Assembly: GCA_027484055.1 (NCBI GenBank)
Contig: JAIXQH010000054.1
Coordinates: 1 to 64,000 of the forward strand
Origin: Verrucomicrobiaceae bacterium
GTDB lineage: Bacteria > Verrucomicrobiota > Verrucomicrobiia > Verrucomicrobiales > Akkermansiaceae
DNA length: 64,000 nt
Reading direction: 5' to 3'
The notes beneath the pieces were generated by a model. That model made no database searches. It worked only from the letters and a program-made list of their open reading frames with translations, and was not told the DNA's origin. Shown here piece after piece: positions 42,054 through 51,987 of this stretch; within the stretch, counting starts at the first letter, position 1, and every line of letters starts with the position of its first letter. A program made the position numbers and the translations under genes.

Positions 42054-43298
42054 TTATTTTACAGAGGCGTTGTAGGTTTGTTTCAGGAAGTCGACGAGGT
42101 TCTCGGTGAACTCGATCTGGGCGGCGTCGGTGAAGTGGACGAGGTCATCGAAGGCGTCCGCGGTGGGGCGGAGGTAGAGGCCGGCGTCGGTGACGATGAC
42201 GTTGCCTGGGTGGCGGGATTTGAGATCCGCAAGGAAGCGATCCATGTCTTGGCGGACGGCGGGGCTGAGGTTTTTTTCAAGGGCGGGGTGGACGTCGCCG
42301 TCTACGATGATGAGCTTGCAGCCGAGGGCGGCGAGCTCATCTGACATGCGCATGAAGGAGGCTTTTTCAAAGGTGGCGCCGGGGCTGAGGTGCAGGCCGG
42401 AGGCGTTCTGAGAGCCTTGCAATTCCAGATCCGGGACGAGGGTGCTGTCGTGGCGAAACTGATCGATGCCCATGATTTCCCAGCTCAGGACGCGCTGGGA
42501 GATGGACTCGCGGTAGCGGAAGAGCGGGATGAGCCTGCCGGCGATGCCGCTGCGGACGGAGCCGGGCGAGAGCTTGTTCCAACCGCCGAGCTCTATGAGG
42601 TCGTCCAAGTCCGCGAAGTGCAGGAACTTGGGCGGGACGATGCCGCTGCCGGCTCCGTAGAAAACAATTTCTGAAAGGTAGGAGATGACCCAGTCGCCCT
42701 TGCGCAGGGGGATGTCGCGCTCGAGGATGAGCATGTCGAAGCCACGGGTGCCGGGCTGGGTGAGATCGGTGCTCCAGATTTTTTCGCCGAGTTTGGCGTT
42801 GAGGATTTTTTCGTCGATACTGCGGTTTGTTTGGCTGTTTCCGAGCAGGACGAGGCGTTGCCTGCCGGTGTCCTCGCTGAAGAGTTTCCGCTTGATGTGG
42901 TATTGGGCGAAGTTGTCGATGTGGACCTTGTCGTAAAACAGGGACCAGAAGAGGACGGTGTTGCCGCAGGCAAGGACGAGGAGATTGAGGCCGACGAAGA
43001 CAAGGATACCGTCGCGGAGACCCCGTATCGCGCGGTTTTGATAGAAGCGGTCGATTAGCCCTCGGAGTGTGAGACCTGCGGCGATGATGGCTGCGGTGAT
43101 GTAGAAAAGGAAGACGGCTTCATTGATCCTTCCGAGGACGAAGGAGACGGGATCGGTGAATTTCCCGTCGCCGACGCGCGCGAGGACGGGGCCGAATTTT
43201 TCCGCGAGGATGGCGGCGAGCTTGTCTCCGAGGGCTAGCCAGAGGATCAGCGGGAGGAGGAGGGCGGCGAGAAGAAGGAGTTTTTTAGGGAGTTTCAT
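42054..43298 (-). CDS. SGNH-type, DltD/AlgX-like accessory protein of O-acylation
   Basis: 414 residues from MKLPKKLLLL. Three or four membrane helices (to about 155) are followed by a periplasmic domain with RLVLLGNSQTNRSIDEKIL (SGNH block I, Ser in GNSQ) and a C-terminal LVHFTDAAQIEF where the Asp-x-x-His of SGNH hydrolases lies (DDLVHF). Such proteins partner MBOAT enzymes to add acyl groups to extracellular polymers. The start codon overlaps the MBOAT stop (TGATG). Confidence 0.78.
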   Translation of the reverse strand: MKLPKKLLLLAALLLPLILWLALGDKLAAILAEKFGPVLARVGDGKFTDPVSFVLGRINEAVFLFYITAAIIAAGLTLRGLIDRFYQNRAIRGLRDGILVFVGLNLLVLACGNTVLFWSLFYDKVHIDNFAQYHIKRKLFSEDTGRQRLVLLGNSQTNRSIDEKILNAKLGEKIWSTDLTQPGTRGFDMLILERDIPLRKGDWVISYLSEIVFYGAGSGIVPPKFLHFADLDDLIELGGWNKLSPGSVRSGIAGRLIPLFRYRESISQRVLSWEIMGIDQFRHDSTLVPDLELQGSQNASGLHLSPGATFEKASFMRMSDELAALGCKLIIVDGDVHPALEKNLSPAVRQDMDRFLADLKSRHPGNVIVTDAGLYLRPTADAFDDLVHFTDAAQIEFTENLVDFLKQTYNASVK

Positions 43299-44719
43299 CA
43301 GAACTGGAAGTAGATGAAAGATGAGCCCTCGAAGACTCCGATTACGAAGATAGCGGTGAGCGTGGCGGCGACGACGGCTGTCTGGAAACCACTCTTCCAG
43401 GTGGAAAAGCGGTCCATCTGGCGGTGGGATGCCTGAAGCATAAAGGCGAGTGTGCCGAGCAGCAGGACGGGCCATGCGAAGCCGCTTACGGTGGCGGGGA
43501 ATTTCCAGAGGACTTTCAGGTAGCTGGCAATGAGATCCCATTGGCTAATATCGCGCGGGACGGTGCCGGCGCGGAAAAGCAGCCAGCCGATGCAGGTGAT
43601 GTGGAAGAAGATGAAGACGGCAAGCAGACCCCGCATTTTCCCGGTGGATGGCTGGATGTGCCTTTTCCGGTTGTGATCCCAGACGCGATGGAGGACGAGA
43701 AGGAGCCCGTGGAAAAGGCCCCATGCGAGGAAGGCGAATCCCGCACCGTGCCACAGGCCGCCGAGGAGCATGGTGAGCATGAGGTTGCGGAAGGTGAGGA
43801 GTTTCCCCCCGCGGTTGCCCCCGAGCGGGATGTAGAGGTAGTCGCGGAGCCAGACTGAGAGGCTGATGTGCCAGTTTTTCCAGAAAGCGGCGGGGTTGGA
43901 AACGAGGTAGGGTGCTTTGAAATTATGCATCAGCTCAAAGCCCATGAGCTTCGCAAGGCCACGGGCGATATCCGAGTAGCCCGAGAAATCACCGTAGATC
44001 TGGAGCGCGAAGGCGTAGAGAAAGAGCCAGGAATTAGCATCCTGCATAGGGGTCTGCCCGCCACTGAAACCCCAGTCCACGAAGGGCGCGAGCCTGTCCG
44101 CGATGACGATTTTTTTCAGGTAGCCGAGGAGGCAAAGCCAAATGCCATCAAGGACCTGGTCCTGCTTGATGGCGCGCGGGCTGCGGCACTGGGGAAGAAG
44201 ATCCTGAGCGCGGACGATGGGGCCGGCGACGAGGTGAGGGAAGAAGGAGACGTAGAGCATGAAGTCCAAGGGGTTCTTCGATGCCTTCAGATGCCCCCGG
44301 TACACATCGATGGTGTAGCTCATCGAGAGGAAGGTGTAGAATGAAATGCCGAGGGGGAGAATGACCTGGAGGGTGGGCACGTCCGCCCTCATGCCGAAGG
44401 TTTCTAAGACGCGGGCGAAGCTGTCGGCGAAAAAGTTGAAGTATTTGAAAAAACCGATGACTGAGAGGTTCACCGTCATGCTTGCGGCGAGGAGCAGTTT
44501 CCGCTTTTTCCCGGAGACGCAGGACTCGATCCAGCGGGCGCAGGCGTAGTCGAAGAAGGTGGTCGCGACCAGAAGGCCGAGGAAGCGCCAGTCCCACCAG
44601 CCGTAGAAAACGTAGCTGGCGATGACGAGAATGACGTTCTGCGCCTTGTGCCGCGTTCTGTAATACAGCGTCAGGACGATGGCCAGGAAGACGAGGAAGA
44701 CGATGGAGTTGAAAACCAC
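43298..44719 (-). CDS. MBOAT O-acyltransferase (AlgI/DltB-like)
   Basis: 473 residues starting with GTG (MVFNSIVFLVFLAIVL, the family's common start); an upstream ATG adds an unrelated 27-residue extension. Ten or more membrane helices; YKTFLSM-like and PHLVAGPIVRAQDLLPQ, FWKNWHISLSVWLRDYLYIPLGGNR and LGGLWHGAGFAF with the catalytic His are all present. It transfers acyl groups to polysaccharide across the membrane. Together with the next gene it makes a complete minimal unit. Confidence 0.92.
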   Translation of the reverse strand: MVFNSIVFLVFLAIVLTLYYRTRHKAQNVILVIASYVFYGWWDWRFLGLLVATTFFDYACARWIESCVSGKKRKLLLAASMTVNLSVIGFFKYFNFFADSFARVLETFGMRADVPTLQVILPLGISFYTFLSMSYTIDVYRGHLKASKNPLDFMLYVSFFPHLVAGPIVRAQDLLPQCRSPRAIKQDQVLDGIWLCLLGYLKKIVIADRLAPFVDWGFSGGQTPMQDANSWLFLYAFALQIYGDFSGYSDIARGLAKLMGFELMHNFKAPYLVSNPAAFWKNWHISLSVWLRDYLYIPLGGNRGGKLLTFRNLMLTMLLGGLWHGAGFAFLAWGLFHGLLLVLHRVWDHNRKRHIQPSTGKMRGLLAVFIFFHITCIGWLLFRAGTVPRDISQWDLIASYLKVLWKFPATVSGFAWPVLLLGTLAFMLQASHRQMDRFSTWKSGFQTAVVAATLTAIFVIGVFEGSSFIYFQF

Positions 44720-45106
44720 TGCGGGAACTAGAGACAGGGGTAGAGGGGATGAGCGAGAAAATTCCAGACCAGGGTGGCGTGGTCCGGGAAATGCGCTCAA
44801 GCGTAGCTTCTGCCGAGGCTTTTCGTTTTGCCCTGTCGCGGCTCTTTGGGAGAGGGCTTCGTTCCAGATCGGGGAAAGTGTGGCGCTTCGTTATAGTTTA
44901 ACTGTCACTTTGTCATGGTGACACCGGTGTGCAACATTGAGCAAAATTTTCTGTCCTAAATTCCTCTACTGGAGCCACGCCATCGCCTGTCTCAACGAAG
45001 TCTTTACCCACTATTAACTTGAGAATTGAACTCCTTTGTCTTCCAAGGCAGGAGACGGACCTATGGGCAGGGCAGTCCATGCCTGAAGACGGGCGAATCA
45101 ATACCA
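44720..45106. other. Regulatory gap with direct repeat copy 2 and a candidate operator
   Basis: Upstream of the acylation genes on the minus strand. Contains TGTCA-TGG-TGACA (44911-44923), overlapped by ACACCGGTGT (44921-44930), a pair of palindromes which could be an operator. 44976-45012 is the second copy of the repeat found at 41717-41914. No gene is seen. Confidence 0.45.
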
Positions 45107-45874
45107 TCACTTTGCCTGCGCGGCAGACTCCATCAAGTCACTGGCGGCGAGCACGACATTTGACGGCACTGGATTGGAATCGCTCTCACCCTTCGGGCTG
45201 AAGCGATTGATGCCGATGCCGAGGAATTTCCCCTCTCCGTTAAAGACAGGCATGCCGATCGACTGGGTGCCGAGCTTGCCGAAAATCCGTGGCTTGGTGA
45301 CCATGGAAATGATTTCATTGGTCATGACGACCGGCTCACGGTTGAGCTCTTTCCCGAGGCGGCCAATGATGATGACGTCATCCAAAACTTTCATGGGAGC
45401 GCTGTTAGCTGTGTCGATTGGGGTCAGCTTGACGTCAGCAGGTTTCTCTGGACGGATGTAGGCGAGATCGAGATCGGTGTCCTTGAAGCCGACTTTCGCC
45501 GCCACTTCAGAGCCGTCTGGCATGAGGATTTTCACCTCCTTGGTGGTGCCTTTCGCAGAGAGTTTCATCGGCCCTTGCTGGGTGTTGATCGTGCGCCCGT
45601 CGATGGTGGAGGCGACGTCCAAAGTGGAAAGTGGCACGACGATAAGGCCGTCTTGCCCGATGACGGTGCCGAGGGTTTCGATTTTCCGCTCTTCTTTTTT
45701 CGGAGCGTTTTCACCGGCGGTAATTTCGATTTCCACTACTGCGGTGATGAAGAGGACAGAATCCTTGTGAGCTGTGGAGAGAGCGAGTGCGTGTTCCTTG
45801 AGCGAACCATCCGCCGCGATGGCGAAGGGGGTGGCGAGGAGCGCGGCGAGTAGGGTCAAGTGGTGTTTCATCAT
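45107..45874 (-). CDS. Degenerate trypsin-like (S1C) protease-fold protein
   Basis: 255 residues: signal peptide (about 1-20), then a chymotrypsin-like double barrel. Aligning by eye with the HtrA gene beside it, DLDLAYIRP retains the Asp region and LGTQSIGMPVFNGEG the serine loop (weakened), but the His is replaced (VVPLSTLD in place of TNHHV). It is probably a non-catalytic paralogue, perhaps a substrate-binding partner or regulator. 30 bases after HtrA, the same strand, so co-expressed. Confidence 0.75.
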   Translation of the reverse strand: MMKHHLTLLAALLATPFAIAADGSLKEHALALSTAHKDSVLFITAVVEIEITAGENAPKKEERKIETLGTVIGQDGLIVVPLSTLDVASTIDGRTINTQQGPMKLSAKGTTKEVKILMPDGSEVAAKVGFKDTDLDLAYIRPEKPADVKLTPIDTANSAPMKVLDDVIIIGRLGKELNREPVVMTNEIISMVTKPRIFGKLGTQSIGMPVFNGEGKFLGIGINRFSPKGESDSNPVPSNVVLAASDLMESAAQAK

Positions 45875-45904
45875 GAATGTGGGGCGGGGTAGAGAGAGAT
45901 GGAG

Positions 45905-47920
45905 TTACCAAGTCGGCTCCAGCTCGATGTAGCAGGTGGCGATGCCACGGCGGACGAATAGGACGAAGGGACTCCGCAGGTTTTTTTCGAGATCGGCAAG
46001 GATGGGTTTCAGGGAATCGACAGAATCCACGGATTTACCATCGATAGAGAGCAAAATATCCCCGGCGGAAAGCCCACCCAGCGCAGCCCAGCCGGCAGGT
46101 GTGACAGCGGTGACGAGCACGCCTTTAAAATCGGCAGGGAGTTTCTCGCTGACCCGGTCGGCTTGACCGAGGTCGCGGGCGTTAAATTCCAGAGTCTCGC
46201 ATTCGTAGGTGGCGAGCTCTGAAGTGCCTTCCGGGCTGGCGTCGAGCTTGACACGGATGACGAGGTCTTCTTTCCCCCGGCGGACCGTGAGCGCGACTTC
46301 TGAGCTGATGCGGTATTGGCGAATGAGTGAGGAAAAAACGTCCGCATCCTCAGGACGGGAGGTGGGGATGACGGTGCCGTCGAGTTTGAGGAGGAGGTCA
46401 CCGGTTTTTAACCCGGCTTTTTCCGCCGTACTGCTGGGGTGGACTTGGGTGACGCGCACGCCCTTGGCTCCGGGGATGCCGAGCGCTTCGGCGAGATCTG
46501 AGGAAATGACTTGGGTGTCGATGCCGATCCACGCCTTTTTCACGAGGCCGGGCTTGTCAGGGTCTGGCTCGGCACCGATTTTCACCACGGTGAGGAAGCT
46601 GCGACCGGCTCGCTCGTAGGAGACGAGCACGGGGACTGGCTCGGTCTTATCTTTTGTGAGTTCGGCACTCACGCGGATGAGTTCGCCCAGGTTCGGCGTA
46701 GGCTGTCCTTGGACTTCTAAAATCAAATCTCCAGGCGCAATGACGGGCTTGGAAGTGGCGGCAGCACCGCCGGGGCGCAGACTCTGGACGAGCACGGCCT
46801 TGTTGTCATCCCGCAGAAGTTCGCGCGCACTCAACTCGGTCAAATCACGGGCGGTGATGCCCCATGAGAGCAGTTCTTTTTCCCGTGGCTCGGCTGGCTC
46901 ACGCTCGGTGCTGGTGACTTTCCAGATCATCGCCTGTCCTGCACGGCTGCCAGCGAGGATGATTTCCTTGCCGATGGCGGACTCGAGTAAAATGCGATTG
47001 AAGACCGGGATGTCTTCCGGGGAGCGGGAGGCAGGGATTTCGGTGGCGTTGCAGCGCGTCACCAGATCGCCCGCTTGCAAGCCCGCCTTGGCGGCGGGCG
47101 AGTCGCTGATGACGCCACCGACGAGGATGCCGGCTTTGGCATCGTGGCTTTTCAACAAGGGCTGCGCTAAGAGCCCCACCCAGCTCCGCTCAACGTGGCC
47201 CTTGGCGATAAGTTCGTCTGCGATTTTCCGGGCTAAATTGGAAGGAATCGCCCCGCCGAGACTGCCGATGCCCACTTCATTTACCCCCACGATTTCACCC
47301 TGTAAATTCACCAAGGGGCCGCCGGAATTCCCCGGAAAAATCACCGCGTCATGGCCGATCCAGCGCACCAGTTCGCCCACCGCCTCGCCGTCCAGCCGCA
47401 TTGAGCCGCCTGGGGCGATCATCTCGGTGTTGGCCACGATTCCCTGCGTGACGGATTGGGATAGCCCAGCCGGACTGCCCATGGCCAGCACGGGATCCCC
47501 CACTTCGAGGGCCGAGCTGTCCCCGAATTTCGCAACCGGCAGCGGGGCTGAGGGATCGCGCAGGTATTTTTTATCAATCTTCAAGACCGCCAAGTCTGCC
47601 AGCGGGTCAGTGCCGATGAGGGTCGCGCGGAGCTCTTGGCGGTCCGCCAATCGCACGGTGATCCGCGTCGCCCGGCCCGCTACGTGGTGATTGGTGAGGA
47701 TGTAGCCGTCCGGAGAAATGATCGTGCCCGAGCCGCTGGCCCGTCCCTTCTGCATCCGCCCACCGCCGCCCTCTTCGGACACCACATGGATCCGCACGAG
47801 GGCCGGATAAACTGCGCTTACCGCCGCTGCCACTTGGCTGTCAGCCTTGGCGTGAACCTGACTGGAGCTCATTGAAATTAGAAAAAGCGCGGCGAAGGCA
47901 GACTTAGGGGAAAATGGCAT
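45905..47920 (-). CDS. HtrA/Deg-type serine protease with three PDZ domains
   Basis: 671 residues with a signal peptide (about 1-24). The catalytic triad is clear: His in ILTNHHVAG, Asp in DPLADLAVLKID and Ser in FPGNSGGPLV. PDZ-like modules follow at about 240-320 (GILVGGVISDSPAAKAGLQAGD), about 370-450 and 480-560 (GVRVTQVHPSSTAEKAGLKTGD), plus a further one at about 590-660 (GVLVTAVTPAGWAALGGLSAGD). It degrades or refolds damaged envelope proteins. It starts the two-gene minus-strand unit with the degenerate paralogue. Confidence 0.92.
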   Translation of the reverse strand: MPFSPKSAFAALFLISMSSSQVHAKADSQVAAAVSAVYPALVRIHVVSEEGGGGRMQKGRASGSGTIISPDGYILTNHHVAGRATRITVRLADRQELRATLIGTDPLADLAVLKIDKKYLRDPSAPLPVAKFGDSSALEVGDPVLAMGSPAGLSQSVTQGIVANTEMIAPGGSMRLDGEAVGELVRWIGHDAVIFPGNSGGPLVNLQGEIVGVNEVGIGSLGGAIPSNLARKIADELIAKGHVERSWVGLLAQPLLKSHDAKAGILVGGVISDSPAAKAGLQAGDLVTRCNATEIPASRSPEDIPVFNRILLESAIGKEIILAGSRAGQAMIWKVTSTEREPAEPREKELLSWGITARDLTELSARELLRDDNKAVLVQSLRPGGAAATSKPVIAPGDLILEVQGQPTPNLGELIRVSAELTKDKTEPVPVLVSYERAGRSFLTVVKIGAEPDPDKPGLVKKAWIGIDTQVISSDLAEALGIPGAKGVRVTQVHPSSTAEKAGLKTGDLLLKLDGTVIPTSRPEDADVFSSLIRQYRISSEVALTVRRGKEDLVIRVKLDASPEGTSELATYECETLEFNARDLGQADRVSEKLPADFKGVLVTAVTPAGWAALGGLSAGDILLSIDGKSVDSVDSLKPILADLEKNLRSPFVLFVRRGIATCYIELEPTW

Positions 47921-48010
47921 GTCAGGAAGAAACCCCGGCGGGGTCTGTCCTACAACAGCGAAACGAGTGACGACTCTTGTTTCAGTTTCTCAACGCCTCA
48001 CCTATCAGCT

Positions 48011-48436
48011 TCACCCATCATCCATGTCATTGAAACTTCCACCATAGCCGGGGCGATAGAGCAGGAGGCACGTGTGCTTGGCGATTTCCTGGAAATGTGC
48101 GTCGATGGTGTAGAGGCGCACGACATCGTGGATGGCGATGGCGGCGATGAGGACGTCGAGCCATGGGACGGTGAGACCTTTGCCCCGGAGCCGCCAAGCC
48201 AGGGCGACGGCGCGGTCCCAGTCGTCCTCGCGGCAGGGGCGGTATGGAATGACTGAAAAGCGCTTTCCGAGATGCGCCCGCTCCTCCAAACGGGCCCCCC
48301 CGAGAACCTCCAGACGGACCGGCGAACACCACTGAGCTTCATACGCTTCCAGCAGACCTTCGACGGCGAGCTTGACCCTCATGTCGCCATTCCGGCGGAG
48401 GCTCTCAATCCAGGCAGATGAATCAACAAGGACCAT
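48011..48436 (-). CDS. vapC: PIN-domain toxin, VapC-type
   Basis: 141 residues. MVLVDSSAWIESLR, VRLEVLGG, TVPWLDVLIAAIAIHDVVRLYTIDAHFQEIA contain the PIN acidic residues, with Asp in LVDSSAW, Glu in RLEVLGG, Asp in WLDVLI and TIDAHF. Its cognate antitoxin lies 6 bases upstream. The terminal 15 residues beyond the fold are variable. Confidence 0.88.
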   Translation of the reverse strand: MVLVDSSAWIESLRRNGDMRVKLAVEGLLEAYEAQWCSPVRLEVLGGARLEERAHLGKRFSVIPYRPCREDDWDRAVALAWRLRGKGLTVPWLDVLIAAIAIHDVVRLYTIDAHFQEIAKHTCLLLYRPGYGGSFNDMDDG

Positions 48437-48442
48437 GGCAGC

Positions 48443-48676
48443 TTAGTCTTGGTAAAGCGGAGGGACTGGGTTGGCTGGATCTAAGCCTGCCGCATCTGCG
48501 CTTGGAGTTGGATAGTCGAAGACGCCTTCCCGGATCATCCGACCAAATTCGCGAGCTTGTTTGCGCCGCACGAACTCCGTGACTGCCCGCGCCACAGCTG
48601 GACTCTTGTTCTTGTCCCCTGTGATCTTCAGCAACTCGGCTAGGACGTCATCTTCAATATCTACCGTGATTCTCAT
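48443..48676 (-). CDS. vapB: VapB-type antitoxin
   Basis: 77 residues: MRITVDIEDDVLAELLKITGDKNKSPAVARAV is a ribbon-helix-helix-like N-terminus, then a basic helix VRRKQAREFGRMIREGVFDYP, and a flexible proline/Ala tail ending in PPLYQD. Divergent from mfd by 75 bases. Confidence 0.87.
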   Translation of the reverse strand: MRITVDIEDDVLAELLKITGDKNKSPAVARAVTEFVRRKQAREFGRMIREGVFDYPTPSADAAGLDPANPVPPLYQD

Positions 48677-48750
48677 GCCCTACTTATACCCTCATTTTGC
48701 ATCATTACAAGACATATAAATCATCATTTTGATGTAAATTTCTCAAAAAT

Positions 48751-51700
48751 ATGGAATTCATCCCGAGCTTGCCCCGGTTGATTTCCGACACTAAGTCTCG
48801 GCCACTCCTCAGAATGGATTCCACCACACACGGCTGGCTGCGACTGGCTGTTACACAACCTGATTTCTCGAAACGCCTGGCAGCACTTGCCACCGGTAAA
48901 CGCGAAGTCGTGCTCGATCACTCGGCGGAGGCGGCTCACTCGTTCCTTGCGGCGATGGTGGTGATGGCGGCGGCGGATTTGAAAAAAAAGCGGCTGTGGC
49001 TGGTTTGCGACCTGCCGCGCCACCGGGAACGCCTTGCTGCCGAACTAGAACTCTGGGGAGTGACGGCGTTGATTTTACCGGAAGGCCCGGTGGAAACAGG
49101 AGACGGAGCCATCGCCGATCCCGAGTCGGCGGCGGAGTGGTTCGCCGTTTTAGAAATCCTCGCCCGCGCTGAAGGCTGTGCGGTGATTTGTGGCAGTGAT
49201 GGGTTTTCCGGGAAAGCCCCCTCCCCGGCTGCGCTACGGGCCAGCCGCACGGAGTTGAAACCGGGAAATGCGTTGGACCCGGCGGCGCTGGCGAAATCCC
49301 TGACGGAGCATGGTTACGAGCGAGTGCCAACGGTGACGACGCGCGGGCATTTCGCGGTGCGTGGCGGGATCTTGGACTTGTTTGCCTGGCAAGCGGCCAA
49401 GCCCTTGCGGCTGGAATTTTTCGACACCGAACTGGAGTCGATCCGCGAGTTTGACCTCGATTCACAGGCATCGACCGGGAAACTCACAGCAGCGGATTTA
49501 CTACTCGCCGAGCCGTCCTCCGAGGCCACCGTGGCGGATTACCGGCGGAAGACGGACCTGATCATTTCCTTCGGCGCAGAAATCGCAAAGCCGGATGTGC
49601 GAATCATCGACGGCGCGGCGGAATTCAATAGCGAGGAGGATTTCACGCTCGCCTGCTTCGGCAGCCCACTCGGCACCTTCGAGGCGGGTGACTTCGTGCT
49701 GGAGGAAACGCGGCGGGAGACGTTTTTCAAACAACTCAACGACTGGAAACGCGAAGGCTGGGACATCGCGATGGTCTTCGGCAACAAGGGCGAGGAAGAG
49801 CGCTTCACCGAGCTGGCGGGCAAGGATCTCAAGCGCGATCTCGGGCTCACGCCGATCCGTGGCGAGCTGATGGCAGGCTTCACCGTGCCGGTCTCGAAGC
49901 TGGCGGTGCTGTCCTCGTCCGAGCTATTTGGCCGCTACCGCACGCCGGGCGCGCCGAGGCGTTCGTTGCTGGAAAAGGCACGGGCGGCGAGGGCGCGGGC
50001 GACCATCGATGAAATGGAAGAGGGCGATCTGGTGGTGCATTACGAATACGGCGTCGGTCGCTTCCGCGGCATCCAACAGGGCGATGAAGGAGATGAATTG
50101 GTGCTGGAATACCGCGACGGCGCGCTGCTCGGCGTGCCGCTCGAACAGGCTCACCTCGTCGGGAAATACGTGGGTCTCGGCGGCAAAACCCCTGAGTTCA
50201 ACAAACTCGGCGGCAGCGCGTGGAAAACAGCACGCAAGGCAGCGGAGAAATCCATCATGGACTACGCCGCGCAACTACTTCGGGTGCAGGCGGAACGCGC
50301 GTCCGAAGAAGGATTCGCTCACCCGCCGGATTCGCGATGGATGTGGGAATTTGAACGCTCATTTCACTTCACCGAGACCACCGACCAGCGGCGGGCGATC
50401 GAAGAAACCAAGCTGGACCTGGAATCAACCCGCCCGATGGATCGGCTGATTTGTGGCGATGTCGGATTCGGAAAAACCGAGGTCGCCATCCGTGGTGCCT
50501 TCAAGGCGGTGACGAGCGGCAAGCAAGTGGTCATCCTCGTGCCGACGACCGTGCTTGCCGAACAGCATTGGCGGACTTTCCGCGAACGCATGTCGGATTA
50601 TCCGGTGAGGATCGACCTCATGAACCGCTTCCGAACGGCCAAGGAAATCCGCGAAACGCTGGCGGGCCTCGCCGACGGCTCAGTGGACATCGTCATCGGC
50701 ACGCACCGCTTGGTCTCTGGCGACGTGAAATTCAAAGACCTCGGCCTAGTGGTGGTGGATGAGGAGCAGCGCTTCGGCGTGGCGCATAAGGAAAAATTTA
50801 AGCAGCTCTTCCGCCAAGTGGATGTGCTCACGCTTTCCGCCACACCGATCCCACGGACGCTTTACATGGCGCTCATGGGAGCACGCGACATGTCCACCAT
50901 CGACACGCCACCGCCGAACCGCGTGCCTGTTTCCACGACTGTCTGCGCATACGACGAGCGCATCATCCGCGATGCCATCCGCCGCGAAATGAAGCGCGGT
51001 GGGCAAGTGTTTTTCCTGCACAACCGGGTAAAAACCATCGACATGATGGCCTCGAAAATCCGCGAACTCGTGCCGGAAGCGCGGGTGCTCATTGGCCACG
51101 GGCAAATGGATAAGGACGATCTGGAGGTGGTGATGCATTCCTTCGTGAAGGGTGAGGCGGACGTGCTTTTGGCCACGACGATCATCGAGACCGGCATCGA
51201 CATCCCGAATGCGAACACCATCCTCATCGACCGCGCGGATCGATTTGGCCTAGCGGATCTCTACCAACTCCGCGGCCGGGTCGGTCGCGCTGGGGAAAAA
51301 GCCTACGCCATTTTACTCCTCCCGCGCGACATGATGACCGTGGGAGACGCCCGGAAACGGATCAACGCGATCAAGGAATACACCGCGCTCGGCTCGGGAT
51401 TTAAGATCGCGATGAAGGACTTGGAAATCCGTGGCGCGGGAAATTTGCTCGGCACCAAGCAGTCTGGCCACATTTCGCAAATCGGATTCGAGCTCTACTG
51501 CCAGCTCCTCCGCCAATCGGTGGATCGGCTCAAGGGGCGCAAGGACGCACCGCGTGGTGAGACGAGCTTCAAGGCGGATTTCATTTCCTTCAGCGAGACC
51601 GCCTTCGCCCGTGAAGATCCGCAGTTCATGCTGCCCGCATTCTTGCCGATCGCCTGGCTAGAAGAGACAAAAGTGCGGATCACTGCTTATCGCGAGCTCT

Positions 51701-51981
51701 CAGAAGCCGGCACAGAAAAAGCAATCGCCGCGCTCGAAACGTCGTGGCGCGACCGCTTCGGCAGAATTCCCGAGGCCGCCCAGAGACTTTTAGAAATCAC
51801 ACGAATCAAGGCGCTCGCAGCTGCAGAGGGCATTTCCTCGGTCGAAATCCAAGCCCAGCGTCTCATGCTCCACCGGAATGGCGACTACATCTTGCTGGAA
51901 GGTCGTCGCTTTCCCCGCTTGCAATCCGCGAGTCCGCAAGGGAAGCTCGCCGAAGCAGCCACTATGTTGCTCAATTTCTGA
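48751..51981 (+). CDS. mfd: Transcription-repair coupling factor
   Basis: 1076 residues. A UvrB-homology region occupies about 30-380, then the RNA polymerase-interacting domain with [18 protein letters not shown] (about 425-445), the RecG-like helicase with [18 protein letters not shown], the DEEQRFGV box, [14 protein letters not shown] and [28 protein letters not shown] and a TRCF C-terminal domain complete it. It removes stalled RNA polymerase and recruits UvrA. An alternative start 21 codons later (48814) cannot be excluded. SurA-like gene follows by 6 bases. Confidence 0.94.
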   Translation: MEFIPSLPRLISDTKSRPLLRMDSTTHGWLRLAVTQPDFSKRLAALATGKREVVLDHSAEAAHSFLAAMVVMAAADLKKKRLWLVCDLPRHRERLAAELELWGVTALILPEGPVETGDGAIADPESAAEWFAVLEILARAEGCAVICGSDGFSGKAPSPAALRASRTELKPGNALDPAALAKSLTEHGYERVPTVTTRGHFAVRGGILDLFAWQAAKPLRLEFFDTELESIREFDLDSQASTGKLTAADLLLAEPSSEATVADYRRKTDLIISFGAEIAKPDVRIIDGAAEFNSEEDFTLACFGSPLGTFEAGDFVLEETRRETFFKQLNDWKREGWDIAMVFGNKGEEERFTELAGKDLKRDLGLTPIRGELMAGFTVPVSKLAVLSSSELFGRYRTPGAPRRSLLEKARAARARATIDEMEEGDLVVHYEYGVGRFRGIQQGDEGDELVLEYRDGALLGVPLEQAHLVGKYVGLGGKTPEFNKLGGSAWKTARKAAEKSIMDYAAQLLRVQAERASEEGFAHPPDSRWMWEFERSFHFTETTDQRRAIEETKLDLESTRPMDRLICGDVGFGKTEVAIRGAFKAVTSGKQVVILVPTTVLAEQHWRTFRERMSDYPVRIDLMNRFRTAKEIRETLAGLADGSVDIVIGTHRLVSGDVKFKDLGLVVVDEEQRFGVAHKEKFKQLFRQVDVLTLSATPIPRTLYMALMGARDMSTIDTPPPNRVPVSTTVCAYDERIIRDAIRREMKRGGQVFFLHNRVKTIDMMASKIRELVPEARVLIGHGQMDKDDLEVVMHSFVKGEADVLLATTIIETGIDIPNANTILIDRADRFGLADLYQLRGRVGRAGEKAYAILLLPRDMMTVGDARKRINAIKEYTALGSGFKIAMKDLEIRGAGNLLGTKQSGHISQIGFELYCQLLRQSVDRLKGRKDAPRGETSFKADFISFSETAFAREDPQFMLPAFLPIAWLEETKVRITAYRELSEAGTEKAIAALETSWRDRFGRIPEAAQRLLEITRIKALAAAEGISSVEIQAQRLMLHRNGDYILLEGRRFPRLQSASPQGKLAEAATMLLNF

Positions 51982-51987
51982 CTCTCC

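Noticed and set aside
46656-47690. A 344-codon plus-strand frame opposite the HtrA gene
   Set aside because: HtrA carries a full catalytic triad and PDZ domains on the other strand; the frame here has random composition.
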